64,000 nucleotides of DNA from Alkalihalobacillus sp. BA299 (GCF_017745675.1 NZ_JAFLJM010000003.1:186001-250000); one strand, 5' to 3'; positions 26,926 to 38,025 are shown, counted from the stretch's first letter. Notes: a model not told the origin generated them from the sequence alone. Numbers and translations are program-made.

Positions 26926-27857
26926 TATTGATCAAGCTCTTTCTTCACTTTAGTTAAAATGTCTTTTGCTCCCTTATCCAGTAACTTTTGAGCGGCTAAC
27001 TCTCCAAGATCTTGAGGATGAGTTCCTATCAATGTTTCATGAAGGATCGTTTTACCATCAGGGGAGCCGACTAATGCGGTAATTTTTACATTATTATTTT
27101 CTTCAAGCGTAGCATAAGCAGCAATTGGTACCTGACACCCTCCTTCAATTTTATGAAGGAAAGCTCGCTCTGCTGCTACCGTACGTGCTGTTACTTCGTC
27201 ATTTAGATGTTGCAAGAGATCAATAACTTCTTGATCGTCTGCGCGGCATTCAATTCCTAATGCTCCTTGACCAACAGCAGGGATACAAATTTCAGGCTCT
27301 AAATATTCAGTGACAACATCATCCGACCATCCCATACGCTTTAGCCCTGCAGCAGCTAAAATAATGGCATCGAAGTTTTCTTCTTTTAATTTACGAAGTC
27401 TTGTATCGATATTCCCACGGATCCACTGAACTTCTAAATCTGGGCGATGAGCTAAAATTTGTGCTGACCGACGTAAACTACTCGTTCCAACAATCGCACC
27501 TGCAGGAAGTTCATCTAGTTTAACATGATCGTTTGAAATAAATGCATCACGTGGATCGACGCGCTTTGTTACTGCAGCTAATGTAAAGCCTTCTGGCAAC
27601 TCCGAAGGTACATCTTTCATACTATGAACAGCGACATCTATTTCTTTATCGCTCATCGCTTGTTCAATTTCTTTAACAAATAACCCTTTCCCGCCCACTT
27701 TTGACAATGTAACATCTAAAATTTGGTCACCTTTTGTGACGATCTTTTTCACTTCAAATTCATAAGGAAGCTTAGTCTTTTTCAATTGCTCGATCACCCA
27801 ATTCGTTTGGGTTAAAGCAAGTTGACTTTTTCTTGAGCCGATCACTATTTTTCTCAT
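26925..27857 (-). CDS. hemC: Hydroxymethylbilane synthase (porphobilinogen deaminase)
   Basis: Polymerises four porphobilinogens on a dipyrromethane cofactor. 310 aa, full length. [12 protein letters not shown] at the start, catalytic Asp region [25 protein letters not shown], and the cofactor cysteine in [12 protein letters not shown]. It follows hemX by 47 nt and is translationally coupled to hemD. Confidence 0.97.
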   Translation of the reverse strand: MRKIVIGSRKSQLALTQTNWVIEQLKKTKLPYEFEVKKIVTKGDQILDVTLSKVGGKGLFVKEIEQAMSDKEIDVAVHSMKDVPSELPEGFTLAAVTKRVDPRDAFISNDHVKLDELPAGAIVGTSSLRRSAQILAHRPDLEVQWIRGNIDTRLRKLKEENFDAIILAAAGLKRMGWSDDVVTEYLEPEICIPAVGQGALGIECRADDQEVIDLLQHLNDEVTARTVAAERAFLHKIEGGCQVPIAAYATLEENNNVKITALVGSPDGKTILHETLIGTHPQDLGELAAQKLLDKGAKDILTKVKKELDQ

Positions 27858-27904
27858 TCGTTTCCTCCAATTGTGTTCGTTTTCCTACACACATTATACT
27901 GAAT

Positions 27905-28729
27905 TTAATACCATAGATGAAAGTTTGAAAAACTACTTGATAAGAAATAGTTAATTAATACAAGTAAAAAGGTCGCGATATTCGTTAGTGCCATTAAATA
28001 ACCCTTTGCATTTTTTACAGCCCGTTGATATAAGTAATATCCATACATGGCAAGAACGATAAGTGAGCTAATGACTTTTGCATCAAGCCAAGGAAGTTGC
28101 CCTAACTGTATCGACGCCCATATAAAGCCAAGAATAATTCCAAGAAGCAGTAAGGGAAAAGCAAATAGAGCGCTAATATAAGAGAGTTTATCTAGCTTTA
28201 CTAAGTTACCAAATCGGATAAGACGCTTTCCCCAAAGTTTTCGCTTTAACATTTGGTGTTGTATGACATACATTAGCGCAAAAACAAAAGACAATGTAAA
28301 AGCGGCATATGAAAGTAAAATGAGTATGACGTGTATGATCAATAGCTCAGATATTAATAGTTGGGAAAGTTCTGCTGGAATATCGCCGGTCGGTGTAAAC
28401 ACACTCAAAGACATTAAAATAAAACCGACTACATTCGTAAAAAGGACGAGAAAGTCTACTCGAAAGCGCCAATTAATGATTAGTGATAACGTAACGAGAA
28501 GCCAAGCATAAAAAAATAGCCCTTCAAATGTTGTAAGAACTGGAAAGCGATTAACTTCTAGCGTTCGTAAAATAAAAAAAGAGGTTTGTAAAACCCAGAC
28601 AATAGAAAGCAACCAGAAGGCCATTTGGTTGACCTTCCGGTTGTTTTGTATGAAATCAAAGAAGTATCCTAAGACACTCAAACTATATAAAATAACCGTT
28701 AAAAGATACATCCAATTTAAACTGATCAA
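27905..28729 (-). CDS. hemX: HemX, integral membrane protein of the CcsA/CcmC-like family
   Basis: 274 aa with about eight transmembrane helices and no soluble domain. HemX in B. subtilis lowers the level of glutamyl-tRNA reductase (HemA), and the gene occupies the same slot here between hemA and hemC. Its fold is that of cytochrome c assembly proteins (CcsA), but I do not see the WWD haem-handling motif. Starts with TTG at 28729, preceded by AAGGAGGAG at 7 nt. Confidence 0.9.
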   Translation of the reverse strand: MISLNWMYLLTVILYSLSVLGYFFDFIQNNRKVNQMAFWLLSIVWVLQTSFFILRTLEVNRFPVLTTFEGLFFYAWLLVTLSLIINWRFRVDFLVLFTNVVGFILMSLSVFTPTGDIPAELSQLLISELLIIHVILILLSYAAFTLSFVFALMYVIQHQMLKRKLWGKRLIRFGNLVKLDKLSYISALFAFPLLLLGIILGFIWASIQLGQLPWLDAKVISSLIVLAMYGYYLYQRAVKNAKGYLMALTNIATFLLVLINYFLSSSFSNFHLWY

Positions 28730-28743
28730 ACGAAGACTCCTCC

Positions 28744-30135
28744 TTAGGAGCGTACAGCAACACCTTTTACATTTGTATATTGTGCAACTTCAGTTTTCTT
28801 CTTATCCCACTGAAGTTCAGCCATTTCAATACGCAGCTTTTCTTCTTCCTTTATTTTTTGCTCCGCTAATTCTTCTTCAAGTGCAAAAATCTTCATAAAT
28901 AATTCAAGCGAACGTGTCGCATCTTCTTCACCAGCTAGTTCTTTCACTCTAGTAATTGGCTCTTTTAGTAATTGATTGATGATACTTTTTGTATGCTTAC
29001 TTAACACTTTTTTATCACGTTCTGTTAAATCTGGAAGTTTTCGAACAAGGCTGTCCATTGTTTCAGCTTGAATGGCTAATGCTTTTGTTCGCAATGCAGA
29101 AATTAACGGAACAACACCTAATGTGTTTAACCAATTATTAAACGCAACAATTTCTTCTTCAATCATAAGTTCAATCTTTTCAGCTTCTTTTTTACGCTCT
29201 GCTAAATTGGACTGTACAATCCCTTCTAGGTCATCGATATCATATAAGTAGATATCATCAAAATCAGCCAAGGCTGGATCTAGATCACGAGGTACAGCGA
29301 TATCGACCATAAATAATGGGCGGCCTTTTCGTTTTTTCAGCGCATGTTTCGCAACACTTGGTGTAATCACATAGTCTTTTGCTCCAGTAGAACTAATTAA
29401 AATATCAGCATCAATAAGGGCGTCTACTAACTGTTCCATCGGACGAGATGTTCCTAAGAAACGTTCTGCTAACTCTGCAGCCTTCGCTTCTGTGCGGTTA
29501 ATAACCGTGATCTGACTTGCCCCGTTTGCATGTAAATGCTTGGCCGTTAGTTCACTCATTTTCCCTGCGCCAAGGATTAGCACGTGTTTGTTTTTAAAAT
29601 CACCAAAAATATTTTTACCTAATTCAACTGCCGCATAGCTAACAGAAACTGCATTATTTCCGATCTCAGTCTCAGAATGAGCACGTTTTGCAAGTGTCAC
29701 TGCTTGTTTGAATAAGTGGTTAAAAATCGTTCCTGTTGCGCCATTTTCTTGTGCTAATAAAAAGCTGTCTTTGATTTGCCCAAGAATTTGAGTTTCCCCT
29801 AAAATCATAGAATCCAATCCACAGGTTACTCGTAAAAGATGTTCTATAGCATGCTCATCTTCACGTATATCTAAATAGCTAGTGAATTCTTCACGCGCTA
29901 GATTAAACCACTCAGATAAAAAGACTTTCGTAAAGTGACGACCTGTATGCAATTGATCCGAAACAACATAAATTTCAGTTCGGTTACAGGTTGACACAAT
30001 CGTACATTCTAAAATACTTTTCATGTTACGTAACTGATGAAGCGCCTGTGGAAGTTCTCCTGCTGGAAACGCAAACCGTTCACGAATTTCTACAGGGGCT
30101 GTTTTATAATTTAATCCGACAACTAAAATATGCAT
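28744..30135 (-). CDS. hemA: Glutamyl-tRNA reductase
   Basis: NADPH-dependent first committed step of tetrapyrrole synthesis, reducing glutamyl-tRNA to glutamate-1-semialdehyde. 463 aa. Catalytic cysteine in [35 protein letters not shown]-binding [14 protein letters not shown] and the C-terminal dimerisation helices. First gene of the operon, regulated post-translationally by HemX in relatives. Confidence 0.97.
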   Translation of the reverse strand: MHILVVGLNYKTAPVEIRERFAFPAGELPQALHQLRNMKSILECTIVSTCNRTEIYVVSDQLHTGRHFTKVFLSEWFNLAREEFTSYLDIREDEHAIEHLLRVTCGLDSMILGETQILGQIKDSFLLAQENGATGTIFNHLFKQAVTLAKRAHSETEIGNNAVSVSYAAVELGKNIFGDFKNKHVLILGAGKMSELTAKHLHANGASQITVINRTEAKAAELAERFLGTSRPMEQLVDALIDADILISSTGAKDYVITPSVAKHALKKRKGRPLFMVDIAVPRDLDPALADFDDIYLYDIDDLEGIVQSNLAERKKEAEKIELMIEEEIVAFNNWLNTLGVVPLISALRTKALAIQAETMDSLVRKLPDLTERDKKVLSKHTKSIINQLLKEPITRVKELAGEEDATRSLELFMKIFALEEELAEQKIKEEEKLRIEMAELQWDKKKTEVAQYTNVKGVAVRS

Positions 30136-30212
30136 GGTAACACTTCACCCCCACTACGTCCTATCTATAAATTATCGGGAATTCTCTCTCTTTTCCGACA
30201 TACATTGTCCTT

Positions 30213-30242
30213 ATTATAACATGCTTTTTTTTACTACACCAA
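30213..30242 (-). promoter_or_regulatory. Candidate promoter of the hem operon
   Basis: TTGGTG (30242-30237), 18-bp spacer and TATAAT (30218-30213) with an extended TG. The sequence around the -10 (GTTATAATAAGG) matches the left half of a PerR box but not the right half, so PerR control is not claimed. Confidence 0.55.
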
Positions 30243-30393
30243 AAAAAATTGTGAACAGATGATGAAAGCGTATGATATTATGATGGTATTGTCTTGATTA
30301 CTTGGTAGAAGTTTATGGTTATAGTAAAAAGTTGTAAATTTATTTCTAGCATATCCAAACACAATAGAATATATGAAAGGAGTCGGTGATTTT

Positions 30394-30870
30394 ATGAAAA
30401 AACAAGGAATTTTTCCTGGCATTCTTTTTATCGGTGTCGGTTTGTACTTTCTTCTTCAGCAGTTCGACTTCCCATTTACAAAGCAGTTATTAACTTGGCC
30501 TTCTATTCTCTTAATAATTGGCATCGCTTTTCTTTTTCAATCGTATTTAGGACATGATTCGGGAACAATTTTTCCTGGCTTTCTACTCGTCGGTTTAGGG
30601 GTTCACTTTCATGCGATGGTGTTGTTTTCTTTTTGGCCGCATCACTGGGCGATGTTTACTTTAATTGTCGGTGTTGCATTTTTGCTTTTATATTTACGGA
30701 CGAAAAGAGACGGTCTTGTTCCTGCTATTATTCTTCTTACTATTTCAGGCTTCGGTTTTTTTCCCTCCGATGTTATGGATTGGTTCATGTCCTTTTTCGA
30801 TTTTTTTGAAGGGTTTTGGCCACTCTTATTAATCGCGATTGGTTTGTTTCTTATTTTCCGTAGAAAGTAA
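30394..30870 (+). CDS. Small membrane protein with repeated LiaI/DUF5668-like helical units
   Basis: 158 aa, about six hydrophobic helices with short polar turns. Repeated patterns GILFIGVGLYFLLQQ, GFLLVGLGVHFH and LLLIAIGLFLIFRRK resemble the LiaI/DUF5668 transmembrane unit. Likely a membrane-stress or cell-envelope protein; function unknown. I start at ATG 30394, with AAAGGAG upstream, and not at the ATG 30373 seven codons earlier, which lies before that ribosome-binding site. It is divergent from hemA and has its own terminator. Confidence 0.75.
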   Translation: MKKQGIFPGILFIGVGLYFLLQQFDFPFTKQLLTWPSILLIIGIAFLFQSYLGHDSGTIFPGFLLVGLGVHFHAMVLFSFWPHHWAMFTLIVGVAFLLLYLRTKRDGLVPAIILLTISGFGFFPSDVMDWFMSFFDFFEGFWPLLLIAIGLFLIFRRK

Positions 30871-31000
30871 CCCAGTATTGGTGGTTACGATGATTTTGTA
30901 TAGGTCGATGAAATGGGAGTTAGAGTGTTTTAACTTGGCTTATTATATATTTTTTTGTAGTTCAAGCGGTTAATCTGGAATAAGGCTGTTATATTGTGAG

Positions 31001-31102
31001 TTAGACCGATATATTGTCAGTTAGAACTGATATATCTAGAATTAGACCGATATATTGTCAGTTAGAACTGATATATCTAGAATTAGACCGATATATCTTA
31101 AG
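31001..31102. repeat. 20/21-bp tandem repeat array, locus B, with exact 41-bp dimer
   Basis: Units begin TTAGA at 31001, 31021, 31042, 31062 and 31083. The 41-bp dimer at 31001-31041 is repeated exactly at 31042-31082; a degenerate unit precedes at 30981. The core GATATAT matches the array at 23621-23723. It lies between convergent genes. Confidence 0.88.
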
Positions 31103-31143
31103 TTAATCTTTAAAAGATGGCTGCTAAGTTGTAATTGATTCAT

Positions 31144-31179
31144 AAAAGCACAAGGATTTCTAAAAATCCTTGTGCTTTT
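31144..31179. terminator. Bidirectional terminator between the DUF5668-like gene and engB
   Basis: Near-perfect stem AAAAGCACAAGGATTT/AAATCCTTGTGCTTTT with a short loop; T-rich on both exits. It serves two convergent genes. Confidence 0.9.
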
Positions 31180-31201
31180 CGTCTATTACTGCTATTTATC
31201 G

Positions 31202-31789
31202 TTAATTTTTCATATAACCTAAGATTGTATTCCATGTTTCTTCTTTTCCTTGGGCTGTTTCCGAGGAAAAGACGATTAGTGGATCGTTATCGTCTTTATT
31301 TAGAACTTCTCGGATAATTTTACAGTGTTTATCCCATTTTCCTTTTGGAATTTTATCAGCTTTAGTTGCAATTAGGATCACCGGGATTTCAAAATGCTTC
31401 AACCATTCATACATTGTTCGGTCATCCTTTGAAGGCTCGTGGCGAATATCAATAATTTGGATGACAGCTTTTAGTTGCTCACGACTTTGGATGTAAGTTT
31501 CAATCATTTTGCCCCAAGCTTCACGGTCCTTTTTAGATACTTTTGCAAATCCATATCCCGGAACATCCACAAAGTACAATATTTCATTAATCATATAAAA
31601 ATTGAGTGTTTGCGTTTTCCCTGGTCGTTGAGACGTTCTCGCCAGTTTTTTTCGATTTAACATTTTATTAATAAATGACGATTTTCCGACATTTGAACGT
31701 CCAGCTAAGGCAAACTCAGGTAGGTCTGTAGTTGGATATTGTTCAGGTTTAACGGCTACTGTGCCTAATTCTGCTTTAGTTACTTTCAT
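31202..31789 (-). CDS. engB: Ribosome biogenesis GTPase EngB/YsxC
   Basis: Essential GTPase for late 50S subunit assembly. 195 aa. G1 [13 protein letters not shown]2 Thr ([14 protein letters not shown]), G3 DVPGYGFA, G4 [12 protein letters not shown] and G5 FSSETAQG are all present. The start overlaps the lonA stop by 4 nt, the usual Bacillus arrangement. Confidence 0.97.
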   Translation of the reverse strand: MKVTKAELGTVAVKPEQYPTTDLPEFALAGRSNVGKSSFINKMLNRKKLARTSQRPGKTQTLNFYMINEILYFVDVPGYGFAKVSKKDREAWGKMIETYIQSREQLKAVIQIIDIRHEPSKDDRTMYEWLKHFEIPVILIATKADKIPKGKWDKHCKIIREVLNKDDNDPLIVFSSETAQGKEETWNTILGYMKN

Positions 31790-34116
31790 TTTTGTTTTTT
31801 CTCTCCCAACGCAACTTTGAGAACTTCATCTAAATGTGATACTGCAATAAAATTAAGATCTTCACGCACACTTTGTGGGATGTCCTCTAAATCCTTTTCA
31901 TTATCTTTCGGTATGATGATCGTTTTTAATCCGGCTCTATGGGCACTCATTGACTTTTCTTTGAGTCCACCAATTGGTAATACACGACCACGTAGGGTAA
32001 TTTCCCCTGTCATACCGACCTCTTTTTTAACTACTCTTCCAGTTAGAGCTGAAACGAGAGCTGTTGCCATCGTAATTCCAGCTGATGGTCCATCTTTCGG
32101 TGTTGCTCCTTCTGGAACATGGATATGAATATCATTCTTCTCATGGAAGCTAGGATCTACTTCTAACTCTGTTGAGCGTGAGCGAATATAGCTAAATGCT
32201 GCTTGTGCCGATTCTTTCATAACGTCACCAAGTTTCCCAGTTAGGATTAAACTTCCTTTGCCTGGTACTACGGATACTTCAATCGAAAGAGTGTCGCCAC
32301 CAGCAGTTGTATACGCAAGGCCTGTAGCTGCCCCTACTTGATCTTCGACTTCCGCCATTCCATATCTAAACCTCGGTTTTCCGAGCATTTCTTCAACTGT
32401 CTTACCTGTCACAACGACTCGCTTCTTATCACCTGAAACTAACACTTTAGCAGCTTTTCGGCATAAGGTCGCCATTTGGCGTTCAAGATTACGGACTCCA
32501 GCTTCTCTTGTATAATATCGAATGACTTTTAAGATCGCTTCATCTTTTACCTGAAGCTTACCTTTTGTTAGTCCGTGCTCTTTCACTTGCTTTGGTAATA
32601 AATATTCTTTGGCAATATGTTGTTTTTCTATCTCGGTATAGCCAGGAATTGAAATAATTTCCATACGATCAAGTAATGGTCCTGGAATCGTACCGATATT
32701 GTTTGCTGTCGTTACAAACATCACTTTCGAAAGGTTATACGGTTCTTCGACAAAGTGATCACTAAATGAATTATTTTGTTCAGGATCTAATACTTCTAAT
32801 AATGCAGCTGAAGGATCTCCCCGAAAGTCCGATGCCATCTTGTCAATTTCATCTAATAGGAATACAGGATTAATTGAACCCGCTTTTTTCATTCCTTGAA
32901 TCACTCGACCAGGCATAGCCCCAACATACGTACGACGGTGTCCACGAATTTCTGCCTCATCACGAACGCCACCTAGTGAAATCCGAACAAATTCCCTGTT
33001 TAGTGAACGGGCTATAGATCTTGCTAAAGAGGTTTTACCGACTCCTGGAGGGCCAGCTAAACAAAGGATTGGTCCTTTCAATTCCTTCGTTAATTGCTGT
33101 ACCGCTAAATATTCAAGCACACGTTCTTTTACTTTTTCAAGTCCGTAATGATCCTCATTTAAAATGGTTTCTGCATGCTTAATATCTAATAAATCTTCAG
33201 TTTCCCTTGTCCATGGTAGATTTAATAGCCAGTCGATATAATTACGAATGACTGAACTTTCTGCAGATGATGCAGGCATTTTTTCATATCGATCTAACTC
33301 TTTTAATGCTTTAGCTTCAATATTTTCTGGCATATTGGCTTCAATGATTTTTTCGCGTAACGAAGCGACTTCTCCTGAACGACCTTCTTTATCGCCTAAC
33401 TCTTTTTGGATAGCTTTCATTTGCTCACGAAGATAATATTCCTTCTGAGTCTTTTCCATAGATTTCTTTACACGTTGACCGATCTTTTTCTCGAGACCTA
33501 ACACTTCTTTCTCATTATTTAAAATTTCAATGATTTTTGTTAAACGTCCTTTGACAGACGTCATCTCAAGTAACTCTTGTTTTTCTGCAATTTTCAATGG
33601 TAAATGTGACGCAATAACATCTGAAAGTCTTTCTGGTTCTGTAATATCTGTAACTGATGCTAACGTTTCATTTGAGATTTTCTTCGACAGTTTAATATAT
33701 TGTTCAAACTGATTAAGCGTATTTCGCATCAATGCTTTTTCCTCAAGATGATTTTCCATATATTCCTCATCAAGAAGGGTGATTTCAACTTCAAACATTT
33801 CATCATTTTCAGTAAAGCGTTCAATTTTTGCGCGGTGAAGTCCTTCAACGAGTACACGGATTGTACCGTTTGGAAGTTTCAACATTTGCTTTACTTTAGC
33901 CAATGTACCGATCGGATAAATCTCATCCTCACCTGGTTCATCTATTGATATTTCTTTTTGAGTTGAAAGTAAAATTTCGTGATCTTCTAACATTACTTTT
34001 TCTAACGCATTGACGGATTTTTCTCTTCCAACGTCTAAATGTAGGACCATTGTTGGAAATACAAGTAGTCCTCGTAACGGTAAAAGTGGAATTATTCTAT
34101 TATTTTTTTCAACCAT
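31786..34116 (-). CDS. lonA: ATP-dependent protease Lon (LonA)
   Basis: Cytoplasmic AAA+ serine protease for damaged and regulatory proteins. 776 aa from ATG 34116, which has GGAGGTG 7 nt upstream and gives the usual [16 protein letters not shown] start; the longer frame to 34173 is not supported. N-terminal substrate domain, coiled coil, Walker [14 protein letters not shown], Walker [11 protein letters not shown], catalytic Ser in [12 protein letters not shown] and Lys in [13 protein letters not shown]. Confidence 0.96.
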   Translation of the reverse strand: MVEKNNRIIPLLPLRGLLVFPTMVLHLDVGREKSVNALEKVMLEDHEILLSTQKEISIDEPGEDEIYPIGTLAKVKQMLKLPNGTIRVLVEGLHRAKIERFTENDEMFEVEITLLDEEYMENHLEEKALMRNTLNQFEQYIKLSKKISNETLASVTDITEPERLSDVIASHLPLKIAEKQELLEMTSVKGRLTKIIEILNNEKEVLGLEKKIGQRVKKSMEKTQKEYYLREQMKAIQKELGDKEGRSGEVASLREKIIEANMPENIEAKALKELDRYEKMPASSAESSVIRNYIDWLLNLPWTRETEDLLDIKHAETILNEDHYGLEKVKERVLEYLAVQQLTKELKGPILCLAGPPGVGKTSLARSIARSLNREFVRISLGGVRDEAEIRGHRRTYVGAMPGRVIQGMKKAGSINPVFLLDEIDKMASDFRGDPSAALLEVLDPEQNNSFSDHFVEEPYNLSKVMFVTTANNIGTIPGPLLDRMEIISIPGYTEIEKQHIAKEYLLPKQVKEHGLTKGKLQVKDEAILKVIRYYTREAGVRNLERQMATLCRKAAKVLVSGDKKRVVVTGKTVEEMLGKPRFRYGMAEVEDQVGAATGLAYTTAGGDTLSIEVSVVPGKGSLILTGKLGDVMKESAQAAFSYIRSRSTELEVDPSFHEKNDIHIHVPEGATPKDGPSAGITMATALVSALTGRVVKKEVGMTGEITLRGRVLPIGGLKEKSMSAHRAGLKTIIIPKDNEKDLEDIPQSVREDLNFIAVSHLDEVLKVALGEKKQK

Positions 34117-34243
34117 TAAATAGCACCTCCGACCACCATAGTTTATCGATCCCAAACCTATGGAGATGTTCACAATGAACGATAGGATTAGTTCTTAATT
34201 ACTAAAAAATATGTAGAAATGTTTACCAAGATTTCTTTATACA

Positions 34244-34272
34244 ATTCTATCCTATTGCCTTATCTTTGTCTA
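34244..34272 (-). promoter_or_regulatory. Sigma-A-type promoter of lonA
   Basis: TAGACA (34272-34267), 17-bp spacer and TAGAAT (34249-34244) on the minus strand, about 120 nt before the lonA start. No CtsR operator (AGGTCAAA repeats) is visible. Confidence 0.6.
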
Positions 34273-34372
34273 ATCTTAGTTCATGTGGATCTATGTACAA
34301 ATGAAGGAGCGGCTGATGACTTATTTGCTTCTTTAAACTTCACCCTAACAAAAGTCATCTCTTTACCTCATT

Positions 34373-34418
34373 AAAGGTGCCTGACACCTTCCTCCATTAA
34401 AGGAGTCAGACACCTTTT
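34373..34418. terminator. Hairpin of the GTGTCAGGCACC repeat family, acting as lonB terminator
   Basis: AAAGGTGCCTGAC (34373-34385) pairs with GTCAGACACCTTT (34405-34417) with one mismatch. On the minus strand a T-rich stretch follows, 7 nt after the lonB stop, so it probably ends lonB mRNA. The same palindrome appears again at 36196-36241. Confidence 0.7.
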
Positions 34419-34424
34419 ATTCTG

Positions 34425-36098
34425 TTAGACTGAAGCAGCTGGAGAGGCAATAGCCCCGCTTGCAGGAATGACTTCTTCTTCTGTATTTTCCTGTAGTAGT
34501 GCTATATCAAATACTTCTTCAATCGTGGAAACAGGAAGGATATTGACTTCTCCTAATTCCTTTAAAATAGCTTGCTCATTATCTTTTGGTATAATCACGA
34601 TTTCAGCGCCTGCTTGGATAGCCGCTTCTACTTTTGCAACAACGCCACCAATTGGTTTCACTGTTCCGTGAATGCCAAGCTCACCGGTTAACGCTACTTT
34701 GTTATTAATTTTTATTTCTTTAATTGCTGAATATATACCTGTTGCAATGGCTATACCTGCAGAAGGTCCATCAACTGGTGTCCCCCCTGGAAAATTCACA
34801 TGGATGTCATAATCATTTGTAGGAATTCCCATCTTTCTTAGTACCGTAACAACATTTTCAACAGAGCCTTTAGCCATACTCTTTCGACGAATGGATCTTG
34901 CTTGGCTTCCAGTACTCTCCTCTTCAGCTATTCCAGTTACGTTAATCGTGCCTTTACCTTTAGATACGGAAATAACATTTACTTCGATTTCCATTAACGC
35001 CCCGAGGTTAGGACCAAATACTGCTAAACCATTAACGATACCCACTTGTGGCTCTGGGTAAATTTTGCGTTCTGGTCGAGGAGATAATTGACTTGATTGA
35101 ATGACCCATTCAACATCTGCAAGCGTGATTAATCTTCTATCTTCGCCGGTAGCAATACCTGCTGAGATTTGAATAACATTTACAGCTTCACGTCCATTTG
35201 TCGCATAACCACCAATTTTTTCAAGCACACCTTCTTCTACTTCATAGCCAATTTTATTAACAGCTTTTTTGGCAATTGTTACAATCTCTTCTTGAGTTAA
35301 TGCTCTAAAATAAACTTCTAGACACCGCGAGCGCAATGCTGGTGGAAGCTCTTGCGGATTTCTTGTTGTTGCGCCAATTAATCGAAAGTCCGCGGGAAGT
35401 CCTTTTTGGAAAATTTCATGAATATGTCTTGGAATATTTTGATTGTCTTCATTATAATAAGCGCTTTCTAAAAATACTTTACGGTCTTCTAGTACTTTTA
35501 ATAATTTATTTAATTGGATTGGATGTAGTTCTCCTATTTCGTCAATGAATAACACACCACCATGAGCTTTTGTAACCGCCCCTTGTTTAGGTTGCGGAAT
35601 CCCCGCTTGCCCCATTGCACCGGCTCCTTGATAGATTGGATCGTGAACTGAACCTATTAAAGGATCCGCAATTCCTCGCTCATCAAACCTTGCAGTCGTA
35701 CCGTCTAATTCTACGAACACAGCATCTTGTTTAAAAGGTGTTTTTTCATTTTTCTTTGCTTCTTCTAAAACGAGGCGGGCTGCAGCGGTTTTCCCGACCC
35801 CTGGAGGCCCATAAACGATTACATGCTGAGGATTGGGACCACATAGAGCAGCTCTTAATGCTCGGATACCTTCTTTTTGCCCTACAATTTCATCAAAATT
35901 TCCAGGACGAACTCGTTCTGACAAAGGTTCACTTAATGTTATTGATTTCAGTTTTCTTAAATGCTCCATTTCTTTACGAGACTCTTTATCCACTGATGTT
36001 TTTTGATTGCGTTGACTTTTTAATAAATTCCAAAAGTAGAGGCCAATAATCATTCCGAAAACTAATTGTATTAACAGTGCTATTCCTGTCCAATTCAT
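34425..36098 (-). CDS. lonB: Membrane-anchored Lon-type protease LonB
   Basis: 557 aa. N-terminal transmembrane helix (about 4-24), then AAA+ (Walker [20 protein letters not shown], Walker B GVLFIDEIGEL) and the Lon protease domain with Ser in VDGPSAGIAIATG and Lys in VKPIGGVVAKVEAA. In Bacillus LonB acts in the forespore and is under sigma-F in B. subtilis. The start is ATG 36098 with GGGGGGT 6 nt upstream, which gives the usual MNWTGIALL beginning. Confidence 0.94.
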   Translation of the reverse strand: MNWTGIALLIQLVFGMIIGLYFWNLLKSQRNQKTSVDKESRKEMEHLRKLKSITLSEPLSERVRPGNFDEIVGQKEGIRALRAALCGPNPQHVIVYGPPGVGKTAAARLVLEEAKKNEKTPFKQDAVFVELDGTTARFDERGIADPLIGSVHDPIYQGAGAMGQAGIPQPKQGAVTKAHGGVLFIDEIGELHPIQLNKLLKVLEDRKVFLESAYYNEDNQNIPRHIHEIFQKGLPADFRLIGATTRNPQELPPALRSRCLEVYFRALTQEEIVTIAKKAVNKIGYEVEEGVLEKIGGYATNGREAVNVIQISAGIATGEDRRLITLADVEWVIQSSQLSPRPERKIYPEPQVGIVNGLAVFGPNLGALMEIEVNVISVSKGKGTINVTGIAEEESTGSQARSIRRKSMAKGSVENVVTVLRKMGIPTNDYDIHVNFPGGTPVDGPSAGIAIATGIYSAIKEIKINNKVALTGELGIHGTVKPIGGVVAKVEAAIQAGAEIVIIPKDNEQAILKELGEVNILPVSTIEEVFDIALLQENTEEEVIPASGAIASPAASV

Positions 36099-36195
36099 CT
36101 GAGTACCCCCCTGTTTTATGTATGCCATTTTCTTTTAGTATGCCTGATGAGTGTAGGGGTAAACACAAAAAAACTTGCCTATTTCTGTTAATACA

Positions 36196-36241
36196 GTGTC
36201 AGGCACCATTAACACTGTACTCCGTAAAAGGTGCCTGACAC
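36196..36241. repeat. Perfect inverted repeat GTGTCAGGCACC between lonB and clpX
   Basis: GTGTCAGGCACC at 36196-36207 and its exact inverse GGTGCCTGACAC at 36230-36241, separated by 22 nt. Member of the same family as 34373-34418. It sits upstream of lonB and downstream of clpX. Confidence 0.8.
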
Positions 36242-36252
36242 CGGGATAAATC

Positions 36253-36282
36253 AAAAGAAGCTGACGTAAAAATGCCAGCTTC
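36253..36282 (-). terminator. Terminator of clpX
   Basis: GAAGCTGGC/GTCAGCTTC stem with an 8-nt loop, then TTTTGATTT on the minus strand, just after the clpX stop. Confidence 0.7.
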
Positions 36283-36294
36283 TGCTCTTTCTCT

Positions 36295-37560
36295 TTATGC
36301 ACTTTCTTTAGGAACTTCGATTTCATTTCCGTCTTTTGTAAGGAGTTTTGGCATTTGATTGTCTTCTACGGCTTCTTTCGTAATGACACATTTTGCAATA
36401 TCTTCTCGTGATGGCAAATCGAACATGACATCAAGCATAATTCCTTCAATAATCGAACGAAGACCGCGAGCACCTGTTTTTCTTTCAATTGCTTTTTTTG
36501 CAATTGCACTCAACGCTTCTTCTGTGAATTCAAGTTCTACTTCATCCATCTCTAACAATTTTTGATATTGTTTAACTAATGCGTTTTTCGGCTTTGTTAA
36601 AATTTCAATAAGCGCTCCTTCATCTAAAGGCTCTAAACTTGAGATAACCGGCAACCGACCAATAAACTCTGGAATTAAGCCAAAACGTAATAAGTCTTCT
36701 GGAAGAACTTTGGTCAAATATTCACCTGGTTTTAAGTCCTCCTGTTTCGTGTCTGAGCCAAAACCAATCACTTTTTTACCTAAGCGTCGTTTAATAATTT
36801 GTTCAATGCCATCAAATGCTCCACCACAAATAAATAAAATATTTGTCGTATCAATTTGAATGAATTCTTGATGCGGATGCTTTCTTCCACCTTGTGGAGG
36901 CACACTAGCTGTCGTTCCTTCAAGAATTTTGAGTAATGCTTGTTGAACACCTTCACCAGAAACATCACGAGTAATGGATGGGTTTTCTGATTTACGTGCT
37001 ACTTTATCAATCTCATCAATATAAATTATTCCTTTTTCTGCTTTCTCCACGTCATAATCTGCTGCTTGAATTAACTTCAAAAGAATGTTCTCAACATCTT
37101 CCCCTACGTAACCTGCCTCAGTTAATGAAGTTGCATCTGCGATTGCAAAAGGAACATTTAAAATTCGCGCTAACGTTTGTGCAAGCAACGTTTTACCACT
37201 ACCTGTAGGGCCAATTAGCGCAATATTACTTTTGGCTAATTCAACTTCTTCTGTTGATTTGCCGAGTGAATTAATACGTTTGTAATGATTATATACAGCT
37301 ACAGAAAGAGATTTTTTCGCATGATCTTGACCAATGACATAGTCATCTAAAATTTCACGGATTTCATGAGGCTTAGGAACTTCTTGAAACTCAACTTCTT
37401 CTTCTGTCCCTAATTCTTCTTCTACGATCTCCGTACATAATTCGATACATTCATCACATATATATACGCCTGGTCCTGCGACTAGTTTACGAACTTGATC
37501 TTGTGTTTTTCCACAAAAAGAACATTTCAACTGTCCTTTTTCATCATTAAATTTAAACAT
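36295..37560 (-). CDS. clpX: ATP-dependent Clp protease ATP-binding subunit ClpX
   Basis: AAA+ unfoldase that feeds ClpP. 421 aa, full length. N-terminal zinc-binding domain (CSFC and CDEC pairs), Walker [16 protein letters not shown], Walker [12 protein letters not shown], the sensor region and the IGF loop (KKVIGFGSD) that docks to ClpP. Confidence 0.97.
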   Translation of the reverse strand: MFKFNDEKGQLKCSFCGKTQDQVRKLVAGPGVYICDECIELCTEIVEEELGTEEEVEFQEVPKPHEIREILDDYVIGQDHAKKSLSVAVYNHYKRINSLGKSTEEVELAKSNIALIGPTGSGKTLLAQTLARILNVPFAIADATSLTEAGYVGEDVENILLKLIQAADYDVEKAEKGIIYIDEIDKVARKSENPSITRDVSGEGVQQALLKILEGTTASVPPQGGRKHPHQEFIQIDTTNILFICGGAFDGIEQIIKRRLGKKVIGFGSDTKQEDLKPGEYLTKVLPEDLLRFGLIPEFIGRLPVISSLEPLDEGALIEILTKPKNALVKQYQKLLEMDEVELEFTEEALSAIAKKAIERKTGARGLRSIIEGIMLDVMFDLPSREDIAKCVITKEAVEDNQMPKLLTKDGNEIEVPKESA

Positions 37561-37996
37561 CGTATCACCCCTTACAGAATTGTACCACTTAGAAGCCCTT
37601 TCCCATTTATTAGCTCACCGATAACAATCGTCAATAGCCAACGAATGAATAAGATTGTTCAATCTAAAAAGGTCATCAAATAAGTGTAATTTTTATAGAA
37701 ATTCTCTATTTACCCCAATTATGTATAGCATTGTAACACAAAATGATAAGTAAGCGTTAATAGTAAAGCTTATGTATTGAACGAAAAGAAGTTGCCTTAC
37801 AAATTGATGTTGATTGAAATTTCTATGCTATTAGTACATTCAAGATTGATGATGAAAAATCCTCTTTCTTAGTATTACCGTTTTAAAAATATGTATAGCC
37901 ATTAGTTGATGTAGGAGACGTTTCTATTCATCTTGTTCAACTAAGACAAAAATCATACTTCGTTTCATTGTATTTTTATAAGGCTGTAGATATGTA
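37561..37996. other. Intergenic region between tig and clpX
   Basis: About 435 bp without a convincing gene. A candidate clpX promoter on the minus strand is TTGACG (37634-37629), 16-bp spacer and TAATAA (37612-37607). The rest is AT-rich with no recognised RNA or repeat. Confidence 0.45.
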
Positions 37997-38025
37997 AAAC
38001 AAGGCACGAAACTTCGCGCCTTGTT
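37997..38025 (-). terminator. Terminator of tig
   Basis: AAACAAGGC(G)CGAA / TTCG(T)GCCTTGTTT stem followed by a T-rich run on the minus strand, 13 nt after the tig stop. Confidence 0.85.

Noticed and set aside
30160..30242. PerR operator before hemA
   Set aside because: Only the left half of the TTATAATNATTATAA consensus is present, inside the -10 region.
23621..31102. CRISPR array
   Set aside because: The repeats at 23621 and 31001 are contiguous 20/21-bp units with no unique spacers, and no cas genes are present.
34117..34424. CtsR or HrcA control of lonA
   Set aside because: No AGGTCAAA tandem repeat and no CIRCE inverted repeat are seen.
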